From: Kitasatospora sp. GAS204B
Lineage (GTDB): Bacteria > Actinomycetota > Actinomycetes > Streptomycetales > Streptomycetaceae
NCBI RefSeq assembly: GCF_029892155.1
Contig: NZ_JARZAG010000012.1
Coordinates: 62,001-126,000, forward strand
DNA: 64,000 bases
Direction: 5' to 3'
Below are positions 52,549 through 61,613 of the stretch, piece after piece (positions within the stretch are counted from its first letter, which is position 1; the number at the start of each line of letters is the position of its first letter). The position numbers and the translations under genes are program-made. The notes under the pieces are model-generated. The model did no database searches. It was not told the DNA's origin and worked only from the letters and a program-made list of their open reading frames with translations.

Positions 52549-53780
52549 CGGCACTCCTTGGCCAGGTCGGTGTAGGTGTCGGTGAGGTAGGCGGCCTGCT
52601 CGGTGGCCGGGAGCATGTCCAGCACCGCGGGGGCCTGCGGCCCCGGCCGCTCTGGCAGTCCGGCAGCCAGCCGGTCCAGTGCGGCGGCGAGGCTGTCCGG
52701 GTCGCCGGCCGGGAAGAGCCGGGCCCAGGGCTGCCCGGCGAGGCGCTCGGTCAGGTCCGGATCGTGGTCGGAGACGACCAGCGGCACCCCGAGCCGGGCG
52801 GCGTCCATGACCAGCCCGGACTCCTTGCCGATCCCGGGACGCCGGGCCACCAAGGCGGCGTCGGCGGCCGCGTAGACGAGCCGAAGGACGTCTTCGCCGA
52901 CCGGGCCGGGCACGGTGTGGACCCGGACGAGGGGCAGGCGGTGCCAGCGTTCGAGTACCGCGTCGTCCAGCGGGGTGCCGCAGACCAGCAGGTGCAGCGG
53001 CTTGGTGAGGCGGGCCAGGGCGGCGTCGACGGTGGCGATGTCCTTGTACGGCCACCAGCCGCCGACCAGGCAGACCGCCCTCGCACCGGTGGGGATGGTG
53101 AAGGCGGAGCGGGCACCCTCGCGCTCGGCTTCGGTCAGGCACCGGCCGTCGTCGACCGCGAACGCCCGCACCCGGCCGGGCAGCCGGGGAAAACCCCGCT
53201 GGAGCTGGTCGCGGACCGCGCTGGTCGGGTACAGCGCGACCACGTGCTTCTCGCTCCGGCGGGCGAGCCGACCCAACCAGCGGAGCGGCCGGTCCTCGCT
53301 GGCGACCAGCTCGTGGACGAACCTCAGGTGCTGGCCGCCCCCGAGCAAGGCTGCGGCGCCGTGCAGGGCCTCGCTCGCGCTGAGGATCACCACCGCCGCC
53401 GGCTGCGGGGCGAGGTGGCGGGCGGTGCGAAGGCATGCCGCCTCGGTCAGGCAGCGGGCGACCAGGGTGACCTGGTGCGGCAGCCGACGCAGCCTCACCG
53501 GCCAGCGGCGAGAGCGGAAGAGCCGCTTACCGGCGGTCGAGACGCGTGCCGCCGCTCGCGCACCGGCCAGCAGGACCTTCGCCGCCGGACCCACCGGTCC
53601 GGCGGCGATGCAGGAGCCGGCCCGCAACAGCGGGCCGGGCCCGTCGGCGATCCCCTGCGGGGTGATGACCAGGGCACCCGGGCGAGCGGCGGCGAGCGCG
53701 GTCAGCGTGCGCTGGTGGTGCCCGCCACCGAGGTGCGCGTACGGCTCGATCAGGACCAGCGGCTCGGTCCTGGTGCTCAT
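52545..53780 (-). CDS. GT4-like glycosyltransferase
   Basis: 411 aa from ATG 53780. The N-terminal domain starts VLIEPYAHLGGGHHQRTLTAL, with a glycine-rich loop used by GT-B enzymes. The C-terminal domain has AVCLVGGWWPYKDIATVDAAL, a donor-site RPGIGKESGLVMDAARLGVPLVVSD with the Glu of the E-x7-E type, and LFPAGDPDSLAAAL. Cytoplasmic, no TM. Coupled by ATGA to the next gene and by overlap to the one before. Confidence 0.82.
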   Translation of the reverse strand: MSTRTEPLVLIEPYAHLGGGHHQRTLTALAAARPGALVITPQGIADGPGPLLRAGSCIAAGPVGPAAKVLLAGARAAARVSTAGKRLFRSRRWPVRLRRLPHQVTLVARCLTEAACLRTARHLAPQPAAVVILSASEALHGAAALLGGGQHLRFVHELVASEDRPLRWLGRLARRSEKHVVALYPTSAVRDQLQRGFPRLPGRVRAFAVDDGRCLTEAEREGARSAFTIPTGARAVCLVGGWWPYKDIATVDAALARLTKPLHLLVCGTPLDDAVLERWHRLPLVRVHTVPGPVGEDVLRLVYAAADAALVARRPGIGKESGLVMDAARLGVPLVVSDHDPDLTERLAGQPWARLFPAGDPDSLAAALDRLAAGLPERPGPQAPAVLDMLPATEQAAYLTDTYTDLAKECR

Positions 53781-54481
53781 CCGGCGATCGCCTGTTCGCC
53801 GTGCAGTGCGGTGAAGTGCCGGTGCAGCCAGGTCGGGTCGTTGAGCGCCTCGAACCGCTTGGGGTCGCGGGCCGCCTGGTGGGCGAAGTCGCACCCGTCG
53901 CGGGCGCCGGCTGCCGCGTAGCGGGCGAAGTCGCCGTCCTTGCTGGTCGTCCAGGCCATGATGCGTTCCTGGGCGGAGGTGTCGGTCATGCCGTACTCGC
54001 TGCCGCGTGCGAGCATCGCGCACTCGCGGAAGCCCGCCTTCCAGGCGTGGAACGGACCCTGGTTGAACAGCGTGGTGCCTGCGGTGTGCTCGCTGAACTC
54101 AACGCGTCCGGGCAGTGCGGCGAGCACGTCGACGGCCTGGCCCATCTCCCGCAGCGCGCTGGTGCGGATCAGCTTGAGGCCGCCGTAGCCGTAGGTCAGG
54201 CCGTTGACCGGGTTGACGGCCCGCCAGACCCGCATCGACACCCCCTCGGCCAGCGGCTGCACTGTGGCCGCGGGGAAATCGGAGTCGATGGCGAAGTCGC
54301 CATCGGCGAGGAAGAACTGGTCGGTGTCGACCAGTTCGGTGGTGAGCCGGTAGGCGCGTCGCATCCCGCGGACTCCGTGCAGGCGCTTGACGGTGCCGCC
54401 CAGCACGCGGGCCAGGCGGGTGTGCAGGGAGTCGGCCAGCGGTTCGTCGTAGGAGAGCTGGACTGCGTCGAAGCCGGTCAC
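53777..54481 (-). CDS. Glycosyltransferase-like protein
   Basis: 234 aa from GTG 54481, overlapping the stop of the upstream gene as GTGA. The sequence has TDQFFLADGDFAIDSDFPA, with D-x-D motifs as in metal-dependent GT-A enzymes, and a substrate region NGLTYGYGGLKLIRTSAL. Shorter than most glycosyltransferases. The call rests on these motifs and on the flanking transferase genes. A longer frame to 54724 crosses the upstream gene. Confidence 0.65.
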   Translation of the reverse strand: MTGFDAVQLSYDEPLADSLHTRLARVLGGTVKRLHGVRGMRRAYRLTTELVDTDQFFLADGDFAIDSDFPAATVQPLAEGVSMRVWRAVNPVNGLTYGYGGLKLIRTSALREMGQAVDVLAALPGRVEFSEHTAGTTLFNQGPFHAWKAGFRECAMLARGSEYGMTDTSAQERIMAWTTSKDGDFARYAAAGARDGCDFAHQAARDPKRFEALNDPTWLHRHFTALHGEQAIAG

Positions 54482-55632
54482 TTGATCGCCTCCAGGTAGC
54501 GGGCGGCGACCGCCTCGGGTGTCAGATCGGCGGTGGAGGCGTATGCGCGCTTGGCGTGCAGCTGGTAGAACTCCGGGTCGGTGGCCAGGCGCCCGGCGAT
54601 CCGGGCGGCCTGGTCGTCGGTGTCGAACAGCAGCTCGGGGTCGATGTGCTCGGCCAGCCAGCCAGTGCGCGGGCCGATCACGGGCAGGCCCATGGCCTGG
54701 CAGTCGATCACCGACATGGACCAAGGGCAGCCGGGCCGAAACGGCGCGATGCCGAAGTGGGATTCGGCGAGCAGGTTGCGGTAGCGCACGCGGTCGCCAC
54801 GGTCGGAGGCGACCGCGACGCCGTCCACGGCGGCGAGCTCCTCCAAGTGCCGCTCGGGGCTGGGGTCCAGGCGGATGCGCTCGGGGCTGCGGGTGCCGAA
54901 CAGGTCCATCACGGTGAGCCGCACCGGGGCCTCGGCGACGAGGTGGCGGGCGAGCTGGGTGAAGCGGTGGGTGCCGTAGTGGGCATACAGGCGGTGGTTG
55001 TAGATGCCGGTGGCCCGCCCTTCCGGCGGGGTGACGTCGGCCGGGTCGCGCACCAGGCGCACGTCCCTGGGTGCGGGGACCACGTGCAGCTTCTCGTCGA
55101 GCTCCACGCTGGTGCGGGCGGCGACCGCGGCGGTCCAGGAGGCGGCGGTGGAGGAGTGGACCAGGACGCGGTCGCAGGCCGCCAGGCCGGCGGCGAAGGC
55201 CAGCAGCACGCTGCGGCCCAGCCCGCCGTCGTCCATCGCCGGGTCCAGCTCCAGCGTGCCGGTGTCGGTGAAGGAGAACGGCAGGTAGTGGCAGTAGCCA
55301 GCGATCCGCGCGTCCACCCCTGCCTCCAGCAGGGCGGCGCGGATCGCTGGTGCGGCCTCGATCTGGTTAGCCACCACCACCTCGGGCCGGTGGCGCCGGA
55401 ACAGCCGCACCAGGGCGCCCATGCCCGGGTTGAAGCGGGCTCGGTACTTGGTGGACGGCGAGGCGGTCCGCGTGAAGTGCACGCGCTCGTCGCCGGCCGG
55501 GACCGGCGAGGCCATGGTCACCTCCACCCCGGCATTGACCAGGGCCGGGGCGAGCAGGTCGGCGAAGGTGAAGCCGGAGTCGGCGGTCAGCCGGCTGGAG
55601 TTGGAGACGTTGAGCAGGTAGAGCAGACGCAT
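54478..55632 (-). CDS. GT-B glycosyltransferase, first gene of the cassette operon
   Basis: 384 aa. It starts MRLLYLLNVSNSSRLTADSGFTFADLLAPALVNAG (in part), a GT-B N-domain with metabolic binding loop, and the C-domain has HFGIAPFRPGCPWSMSVIDCQAMGLPVIGPRTGWLAEHI (in part), the donor-binding region of GT4-like enzymes. GTCGCAC leader with GAAGGAAGGT forms a strong ribosome site. All four transferases overlap by 4 bp and must act on one glycan. The promoter should lie in 55633-55776, divergent to the XRE gene. Confidence 0.82.
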   Translation of the reverse strand: MRLLYLLNVSNSSRLTADSGFTFADLLAPALVNAGVEVTMASPVPAGDERVHFTRTASPSTKYRARFNPGMGALVRLFRRHRPEVVVANQIEAAPAIRAALLEAGVDARIAGYCHYLPFSFTDTGTLELDPAMDDGGLGRSVLLAFAAGLAACDRVLVHSSTAASWTAAVAARTSVELDEKLHVVPAPRDVRLVRDPADVTPPEGRATGIYNHRLYAHYGTHRFTQLARHLVAEAPVRLTVMDLFGTRSPERIRLDPSPERHLEELAAVDGVAVASDRGDRVRYRNLLAESHFGIAPFRPGCPWSMSVIDCQAMGLPVIGPRTGWLAEHIDPELLFDTDDQAARIAGRLATDPEFYQLHAKRAYASTADLTPEAVAARYLEAIK

Positions 55633-55776
55633 GGGGTGCGACCTTCCTTCTCGGAGCCCGGGGCTCGACCCGGGTCGGTAAAAGAAGGAAACTGGCGAGC
55701 GGCACCGTGACAGAATGATGAATCGGGATCACTCACGGTTCATTCATCTCATCCGGCAGCCAGGGCGGGGGCGTTG

Positions 55777-56748
55777 ATGGGCGCGCGGGACGAGGTCTTG
55801 ACGGTTGAGCAGGCCGCGGAGGCGTTCGCTGCGGAGGTCGCCCACTGGCGCGAGGTGCGGGGCCTGTCCAAGCGGAAGTTGGCCATCAAGATGGGCTTCG
55901 ACCCGTCGTACGTGAGCCACGTGGAGTCCGGACGGCACAAGCCCACCGAGGACTTCGCCCGCCGGGCCGAGGAGACCCTGAACGCGGGCAAGGCCCTGTG
56001 GAAGCGCTGGCTGGACTACGAGGCGGCCAGGAACCGGACGGCACCGGGTGCCGCCCCGCCGGCGCCCCGCCGGGCAGAGCAGCCGTACGCGACCGGCTCA
56101 GCGATCATCGTCGAGCACGACGCCGCCCGCCTGGACTTCGACGGCTCCAGCTACCGGCTGACGATGCGCCGGCTGCTGCGGAACACAGGCAGCGAGCCGA
56201 TCACCCGCTACCTGATCCGCATCAGCGTCGACCGCTACCCCGGTGAGCCGGAGCGTTCCAACGCGCACTACCGCGAGCACCCGCTGACCTGGGAGGAGCT
56301 CGCGCTGACCGCGACCTGCCACGGGGAGGCGATGCGCTGGCAAGCCAAGCACGACCGCGACGCGTTCAAGGAGATCTGGCTGGTCTTCGAGAACGAGCAT
56401 GGCCGCTTCCCGCTGTACCCGGGTGAGTCGGTGTGGATCGAGTACGCCTACTCGGTCGGTGAGGAGAAGTGGGGCCGCTGGTTCCAGCGCGCGGTCCGCC
56501 TGCCCACCGAGCACCTGGAAGTCGAACTCGCCTTCCCCGCCGAGCTCGACCCGGCGGTGTGGGGTACCGAGACGTCGATGACCGCCGAAGCGGTGCCGCT
56601 GCGGACCGCCCCGATCCGGCGCGAGGAGGATGGTTTGCGTCTCTTCGCCTGGAGCACGTCCACGCCCGCCCTCCATGCCCGGTACCGTCTGGAATGGCGT
56701 TTCCGGGCCCGACCCGAACGCGACACGACCCAAGGGGAGTTCAGGTGA
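55777..56748 (+). CDS. XRE-family regulator with C-terminal sensor-like domain
   Basis: 323 aa from ATG 55777 (TTG at 55774 possible). N-terminal HTH VAHWREVRGLSKRKLAIKMGFDPSYVSHVESGRHKPTEDFARRAEETL (in part, about 22-70). After a Pro/Ala linker comes a beta-rich domain with several Trp and a conserved RYLIRISVDRYPGEPERSNAHYREHPLTWEEL (in part). Stop overlaps the deformylase start as GTGA, so the two are co-translated. It probably regulates its own operon and perhaps the divergent glycan operon; ATGAA/TTCAT half-sites lie at 55712-55736. Confidence 0.8.
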   Translation: MGARDEVLTVEQAAEAFAAEVAHWREVRGLSKRKLAIKMGFDPSYVSHVESGRHKPTEDFARRAEETLNAGKALWKRWLDYEAARNRTAPGAAPPAPRRAEQPYATGSAIIVEHDAARLDFDGSSYRLTMRRLLRNTGSEPITRYLIRISVDRYPGEPERSNAHYREHPLTWEELALTATCHGEAMRWQAKHDRDAFKEIWLVFENEHGRFPLYPGESVWIEYAYSVGEEKWGRWFQRAVRLPTEHLEVELAFPAELDPAVWGTETSMTAEAVPLRTAPIRREEDGLRLFAWSTSTPALHARYRLEWRFRARPERDTTQGEFR

Positions 56749-57314
56749 TCCAGGTGCGGCCCAGCGACCAGATGCGCGACCTCGGCGTCGTCCAGGAGGG
56801 CGCCCCCATCCTCGCCGAGCCCGCCCACCCCTTCGACCTGCCCACCGAGCGCCAGAGCGCCGAGGAGGCCGTCGAGAAGCTGTTCGCCGCGATGGAGCGC
56901 ATCGGCCAGGTCCACCCCTTCGCCAAAGGCATGGGCATCGCGGCACCGCAGATCGGGATCGGCCGGGCCGCCGCCATCGTCCAGCCCGCCGACCCGGACA
57001 CCCCGCCGATCGTCCTGCTGAACCCGCGCATCACTGACCGCTCCAACGAGGCAGACGAACAGTTCGAAGGCTGCCTGTCCTTCTTCGACGTACGCGGCCT
57101 GGTTCCCCGTCCACTGCGGATCACCGTGGAGACCACCAACCTGGACGGCCAGGCGATGGTCACCACCTACGAGCGCGGGCTCGCCCGCCTGATCCACCAC
57201 GAGATCGACCACCTCGACGGCCTGCTGTACAGCGCGCGGATGAGGACCGGTGTCGAGCCCATCCCCGTCGAGCAGTACCGGCAGACCGGCCGTGCCTGGT
57301 CCTACGAGGAGTAG
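56745..57314 (+). CDS. def: Peptide deformylase
   Basis: 189 aa with all three motifs: GMGIAAPQIG (motif 1, about 62-71), EGCLSFFD (motif 2, metal-binding Cys) and HHEIDHLDG (motif 3, HExxH). It removes the formyl group from new proteins. As every bacterium has a chromosomal def, a second copy on a mobile element suggests either resistance to deformylase inhibitors such as actinonin, or formyl removal from a specific cargo product. Coupled translation to an XRE regulator is unusual for housekeeping def. Confidence 0.93.
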   Translation: MIQVRPSDQMRDLGVVQEGAPILAEPAHPFDLPTERQSAEEAVEKLFAAMERIGQVHPFAKGMGIAAPQIGIGRAAAIVQPADPDTPPIVLLNPRITDRSNEADEQFEGCLSFFDVRGLVPRPLRITVETTNLDGQAMVTTYERGLARLIHHEIDHLDGLLYSARMRTGVEPIPVEQYRQTGRAWSYEE

Positions 57315-57503
57315 CCGATGCAGTAGAGCCAGCTGCGCCCTCGACGCTAGGCCGAGGGTTCCGTGCTCTCCTGGCTCTGGGACCGCGTATTTCGGCCAGA
57401 TTTCCCGAACCTTCGATCAGGCAAGCACGAAACGTGTTAGCCGTTAGAGGCTGGGCGGTCACCAACAGGCCGCCGACCTCGGGTCTGGAAGGTAGGGGAA
57501 CGA

Positions 57504-57845
57504 GTGACTCAGCCATTGGGCGGGGTGGAACTCTCTGCGGTCGTGCAGGGCTTGCGTGACGAGCTGCAGACGGCCGCATTGAACGGCGCGAGCGAACGCG
57601 TTGGCTTCGAGGTCGGAGAGATCCATCTGGAATTCACTGTGGAGATCCATACCGATGCCAACGCGAAGGCGGGCTTCAAAACTTGGGTTGTTACTGGTGA
57701 CGCCTCGGCCTCCCGGGGACGGCGCCGGACCCACACGGTGTCCCTCACTCTCACACCCCGGGACCGCAGTACTGGTGCGTCACTAGATATCGCCAATGAA
57801 CGAGCAGCCGACCTGTCGGCCTTCGCCCCGGAGCGAGAGCTGTGA
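57504..57845 (+). CDS. Trypco2-domain protein
   Basis: 113 aa from GTG 57504 with GGGGAA. The sequence LSAVVQGLRDELQTAALNGASERVGFEVGEIHLEFTVEI (in part), then GFKTWVVTGDASASRGRRRTHTVSLTLTP, fits the trypsin-co-occurring domain 2, a small alpha/beta domain always found with trypsin-like or other effector partners in conflict systems. It is followed by the protease fusion gene after 17 bp. Role likely adaptor or regulator of the protease. Confidence 0.8.
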   Translation: MTQPLGGVELSAVVQGLRDELQTAALNGASERVGFEVGEIHLEFTVEIHTDANAKAGFKTWVVTGDASASRGRRRTHTVSLTLTPRDRSTGASLDIANERAADLSAFAPEREL

Positions 57846-57862
57846 CGAAGAGGAGCAAGTGA

Positions 57863-60800
57863 GTGGGCTCTCTTTCCAGATACCGCATCGTCCTGGTCCA
57901 GGCAGTACAGCAGGGCAGCGGATACCTAATCAGCCCGCGCCTGGTGCTCACTAGCGCGCACGTCGTAAGCAGAGGAGCCGCGACAGCAGCGGTCCCGGGC
58001 GGGACCGGCGTGCACGCTTGCTCGGTGGTGTGGATTCGCCACGACAGCGCCTGCGATGCCGCTCTGCTGCTGGCTGAGAGCGATCTGGTCGAGCCCGACC
58101 GCCACCTCACCGATGTCCTCTGGGGGACGAGCGACGACCTCAGTGCCGTGCCGGGTTGTGAGGCTGTGGGTTATCCCGCAGTCTCGCGCTACGGAGACGG
58201 CCGCCCCGACACCGAACAGATTGTTGGAACTCTTAAGCCGGGATCCTCCCTGATGCGCGGCCGGCACGTACTTGACAGCGTTCATGCGGCGCCGCCAGCT
58301 GTCGGCGGAGCTTCGCCCTGGGCAGGACTGTCCGGGGCTGCCGTATTCGCTGGTGCCGTGCTGGCGGGGGTGGTGGCCGGCGACCCGAGCCATTGGGCCC
58401 ACACCCGTGTCGACGCGATCCCCGTTGCAACACTCCTGGCCGACGCATCCTTCATGCAGACCCTCACCCATCACGTTGGCACGCCGCCCACCATTGTCTC
58501 GCTTCACGCCCAGCACGGCGATATGGCGCGTGACGCGGGCTACGCGTACATCTGCAAACCCATCTCGGAGACCAGTGCCAGCGACTTCGGCGCGCACAGG
58601 ATCGCTGAGATCGAAGGCCATCCGCCGCAGGTCCCGTACATCCCACGCGAGAGTGATGCCGAACTCGACCGGAAAATGGACGCCATCGGCGCGGCTGGCG
58701 GTGTGCTCCTCGCCATCGGAGACTCCGCAGCAGGCAAGAGCCGATCCATGTTCGAAGCCATGAAGCGCAACTTCCCGTCGCGGAGCGTCTACTTCCCCGA
58801 GCCCGATGCGGATCTGCGGCACCTGGTCCCGGCGATGGTCGAAGAGTCGGCGATGCCTGGCGTGCTGTGGTTGGACGAGTTGCATCTATACCTGCGTCCC
58901 GACGGCCTCACACTCGCCGTGCTGGAAGGTCTCCGCCGAGCACGAGTAGTGATCTTGGGAACGCTAAGGTCCGAATACTGCGACCTGCTCAGCCGACCAC
59001 CCGGATTGCAAGACTGGAATGAGCAGGTGCCTGGCATCTCTCGCGCGGCTTCGCTCATACTCCGGCGCGCGAGCCTCGTGGAACTGGAGCGCCGGTGGAC
59101 AAAGACAGAGCGGGCGTCAGCCGCAGCCATGTCGGATCCGCGCGTAGATGAGGCGCTTCGGGCCGACCAAGCGCATGGCGTAGCTGAGTATCTCGCAGCT
59201 GGGCCTCAGGTGCTGGAGCAATGGAAGCGGGCGTTGCGCGTCGGCGGGCATCCGCGGGGAGCGGCACTGGTCGCGGCTTCCATCGACTTGGCGCGCACGG
59301 GCCTCGACGCGGCCTCGCCCGCGGAATCGATCGAGCGGCTCCATGAGTACTACCTTGAAGCCTCTGGCGGCGCCGCTCTTCGCCCCGAACCTCTGGGAGA
59401 TGCTTGGCGGTGGGCTGCCACCATCTTGCTGGGCGTGACAAGCCCGTTGATCCCGGTTTCGGCAGATCGCTGGCGGCCGTTCGACTACCTGGTGTCCGAT
59501 ATGGCCCGACGCCACGATCCCGCGAGCATCCCTGACCACGTCTGGAACGAGGCCCTCGCCCTCGTAGATGACAAGCGTCGAACCCTGGTGACCATGACGG
59601 CGCGTGCCGCACGGAGATTCGATGTCGCCGCCTCCCTGTGGGCAACCCCTGCCGAGCAGGGGGACACCGACGCCATGAGCACCGTTGGCGCCATGCTCGC
59701 GCGAGGCGGGAGAGAGGCGGAGGCAGCCCAATGGTTCTTCAGAGCAGCGGAGTTGGGAGACCCTGCAGGGGCCCACAATATGGGCAGCCTGATGCAGCAA
59801 CTGGGAGACCTCCAGTCAGCACGTGACTGGTACAGCCGAGCAGTCGCGACAGGGCTTGAGCAGTCCCACGGCCCACTCGGCACCGTCCTCGAGCGCATGG
59901 GGGACAAAGAAGGAGCCGTGGACCAGTGGAAGCGCGGCACCGAGTGCGGCGACGCGTTCAGCGCCTTCAGCTACGCGCAGTGGCTCCGTGGACGATGGGA
60001 GTCCAAAGAAGCCCTCGAGGCATTGCGCGCAGCAGCCGACGCGGACCTACCCATAGCGATGCTGTTCTACGCAGGAGCCCTCATCGCTGGACACCAGGTG
60101 GAAGCAGCCTCTGACTACTTGACGCGTGCCTACCGCACTTCCATCGAAGAAGCCCGCCTCGGGGATGCCGACCAGGCACATATGGCGGGCATCATCGCCA
60201 ATGCCCTGGGCAATACCGACAGAGCGAAGCATTGGTGGGACGTGGCGCGAGCAGATGGATACGCGGGAACCTGGCAGATCATTGAAGCCGACGACGGAGT
60301 GCCTGGCCTGAAGGCGCTCGCAGTCAGCCAGGACACGCTCGAACGGCTCGGCCAAGATGAGATTCGTCTCCTCATGAGCACTCTATGGGCGGGTGACTGT
60401 TTGGACTGTGGCTACCACCTGGGAGAGGGGGCGCCTGCGCTTGAAATAACCGACGACTACAACCACGGACAGGCCACGATTTACCACCTAGGGCTGTGCC
60501 GGTTTCCTCGCTGGAACGACACTGCTCTGCGTGAGTACACACCATCGGCGGCCGTGAGTTGGCTCTCGATTGCCGTGGCCATTCCCGACGGTGCGGGAAC
60601 GCTCTACCCTGCGATAGTGGTCAACCCGAGCCTTGAGCAAACACATCTCGTTCTTGAAGGGAGCGTCTGGAAAGTAGTTGGGCACGCGGAGGCCCGTAAG
60701 GACTCGCCTTTCTCACTAGGCGCTGAGCCACTGTGGAAGTCGCGAATTCCCAGCGCCGATCCACGGTTCGTAGCGCTACAGCTGCTTGAGGACGAGGTGT

Positions 60801-60997
60801 ACCTGCAGTACACAGTGGAGACTTGGGCTGCCCACGTCACGGCCACGGTCGCCGAGCTCATCCGAGAACGGGACGGCTTGCTGCTGATCCTCACCTCCGG
60901 TTGGGGTCCAGAGGCTGCAGGGCCGGACGATATGCAAACGGCGCTCGAGTCTTTCGATGCTGTGCAGGTCTGGGTATCGCTGAACAGACAAGGTTGA
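57863..60997 (+). CDS. Trypsin-like protease / P-loop ATPase / TPR multidomain protein
   Basis: 1044 aa from GTG 57863 behind AGGAG. Trypsin fold (1-200): GSGYLISPRLVLTSAHVV with His33, HDSACDAALLL with Asp65 and WAGLSGAAVF with Ser157, a complete triad. P-loop domain (about 275-600): GDSAAGKSR (286-294), PGVLWLDELHLYL Walker B-like. TPR/Sel1-like repeats (about 600-850): WATPAEQGDTDAMSTVGAMLARGG, WFFRAAELGDPAGAHNMGSLM (in part) and similar, then a C-terminal domain of unknown type with a CLDCGYHLGEG motif. This is a STAND-like architecture in which a sensed signal would activate the protease. Codon use is less GC-rich than the neighbours. Confidence 0.85.
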   Translation: MGSLSRYRIVLVQAVQQGSGYLISPRLVLTSAHVVSRGAATAAVPGGTGVHACSVVWIRHDSACDAALLLAESDLVEPDRHLTDVLWGTSDDLSAVPGCEAVGYPAVSRYGDGRPDTEQIVGTLKPGSSLMRGRHVLDSVHAAPPAVGGASPWAGLSGAAVFAGAVLAGVVAGDPSHWAHTRVDAIPVATLLADASFMQTLTHHVGTPPTIVSLHAQHGDMARDAGYAYICKPISETSASDFGAHRIAEIEGHPPQVPYIPRESDAELDRKMDAIGAAGGVLLAIGDSAAGKSRSMFEAMKRNFPSRSVYFPEPDADLRHLVPAMVEESAMPGVLWLDELHLYLRPDGLTLAVLEGLRRARVVILGTLRSEYCDLLSRPPGLQDWNEQVPGISRAASLILRRASLVELERRWTKTERASAAAMSDPRVDEALRADQAHGVAEYLAAGPQVLEQWKRALRVGGHPRGAALVAASIDLARTGLDAASPAESIERLHEYYLEASGGAALRPEPLGDAWRWAATILLGVTSPLIPVSADRWRPFDYLVSDMARRHDPASIPDHVWNEALALVDDKRRTLVTMTARAARRFDVAASLWATPAEQGDTDAMSTVGAMLARGGREAEAAQWFFRAAELGDPAGAHNMGSLMQQLGDLQSARDWYSRAVATGLEQSHGPLGTVLERMGDKEGAVDQWKRGTECGDAFSAFSYAQWLRGRWESKEALEALRAAADADLPIAMLFYAGALIAGHQVEAASDYLTRAYRTSIEEARLGDADQAHMAGIIANALGNTDRAKHWWDVARADGYAGTWQIIEADDGVPGLKALAVSQDTLERLGQDEIRLLMSTLWAGDCLDCGYHLGEGAPALEITDDYNHGQATIYHLGLCRFPRWNDTALREYTPSAAVSWLSIAVAIPDGAGTLYPAIVVNPSLEQTHLVLEGSVWKVVGHAEARKDSPFSLGAEPLWKSRIPSADPRFVALQLLEDEVYLQYTVETWAAHVTATVAELIRERDGLLLILTSGWGPEAAGPDDMQTALESFDAVQVWVSLNRQG

Positions 60998-61240
60998 CGA
61001 TGGCCCCTGCGTCGCACCGTCGCCCCGCGTCGGTGATCCGCAGATCGTCCGCTCGTCACCGCCAAGCAGAGCACGTGGTTACTTGCCTCTGATAGACGAA
61101 TCGTTCGATGCTGGGCGGCTGGCATGGTCTCAGTTTTGGTCTCATTCACCACCGTCCAGCAAGATTCAGAAGCTGCTTCGGTGCCCCTTGCCGCGCTGGT
61201 CAGGACTCCTGCGGACTCTCACGAACAGCCCCGTGCAGAA
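60998..61240. other. Right end of the element, non-coding
   Basis: No gene. Contains the GGTCTC double motif at 61125-61144 about 100 bp before attR. Otherwise unremarkable GC-mixed sequence. Confidence 0.6.
61125..61144 (+). repeat. Right end copy of GGTCTC double motif
   Basis: Exact repeat of 38394-38413, in the same orientation as the left copy. Likely integrase or excisionase arm site at the right end. Confidence 0.65.
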
Positions 61241-61294
61241 TTGGAAAGCGTGTTGGGGGCAACCCCTCACGAGTTCGAATCTCGTATCCTCCGC
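61241..61294 (+). repeat. attR, 54-bp tRNA-Ser 3' half
   Basis: Identical to 38278-38331. It lacks the tRNA 5' half and so is not a second tRNA gene. Marks the right boundary of the 23-kb element. Confidence 0.93.
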
Positions 61295-61311
61295 ACCCGC
61301 CCGCCAGGGCA

Positions 61312-61350
61312 GACGAAGGCCCGGACTGTTCACCAGTCCGGGCCTTCGTC
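61312..61350 (+). terminator. Original tRNA-Ser terminator, displaced by the element
   Basis: 16-bp perfect stem GACGAAGGCCCGGACT with 7-nt loop. Shared base sequence with 63042-63079, where the arms are the same for 14 bp. Confidence 0.85.
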
Positions 61351-61613
61351 GTTCCCTCATGCCGGAGCTCCGCTTCGACCAACGTGTCGGCCCGCAGCGG
61401 AGCCGGCTGTTGCCTGCCGGTTTCGCGCACGCAGTGCCCGTGGTGGACCGGGTCCGCGTCCACGAGGAGGAACCCGAAGGGCTCGTGGGCTTCGAGACCC
61501 GCCCGACCGCCTGAGCGACACCGCCACCATCGCATTCACACAGCACTGGGTGCCCGGCGCCGGGCATCGCCCGAGAGCCTCCATCTCCCCGGACAGCTGC
61601 CGGCTCGGCGTGA

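Noticed and set aside
51658..53436. A 592-aa minus-strand protein containing the GT92-like domain
   Set aside because: Its first half is an out-of-frame reading of the upstream glycosyltransferase; the real start is at 52548 with AGGAG and ATGA overlap.
61241..61298. Second tRNA-Ser gene
   Set aside because: No 5' acceptor strand, D-arm or 5' anticodon stem; it is the att duplicate of the 3' half.
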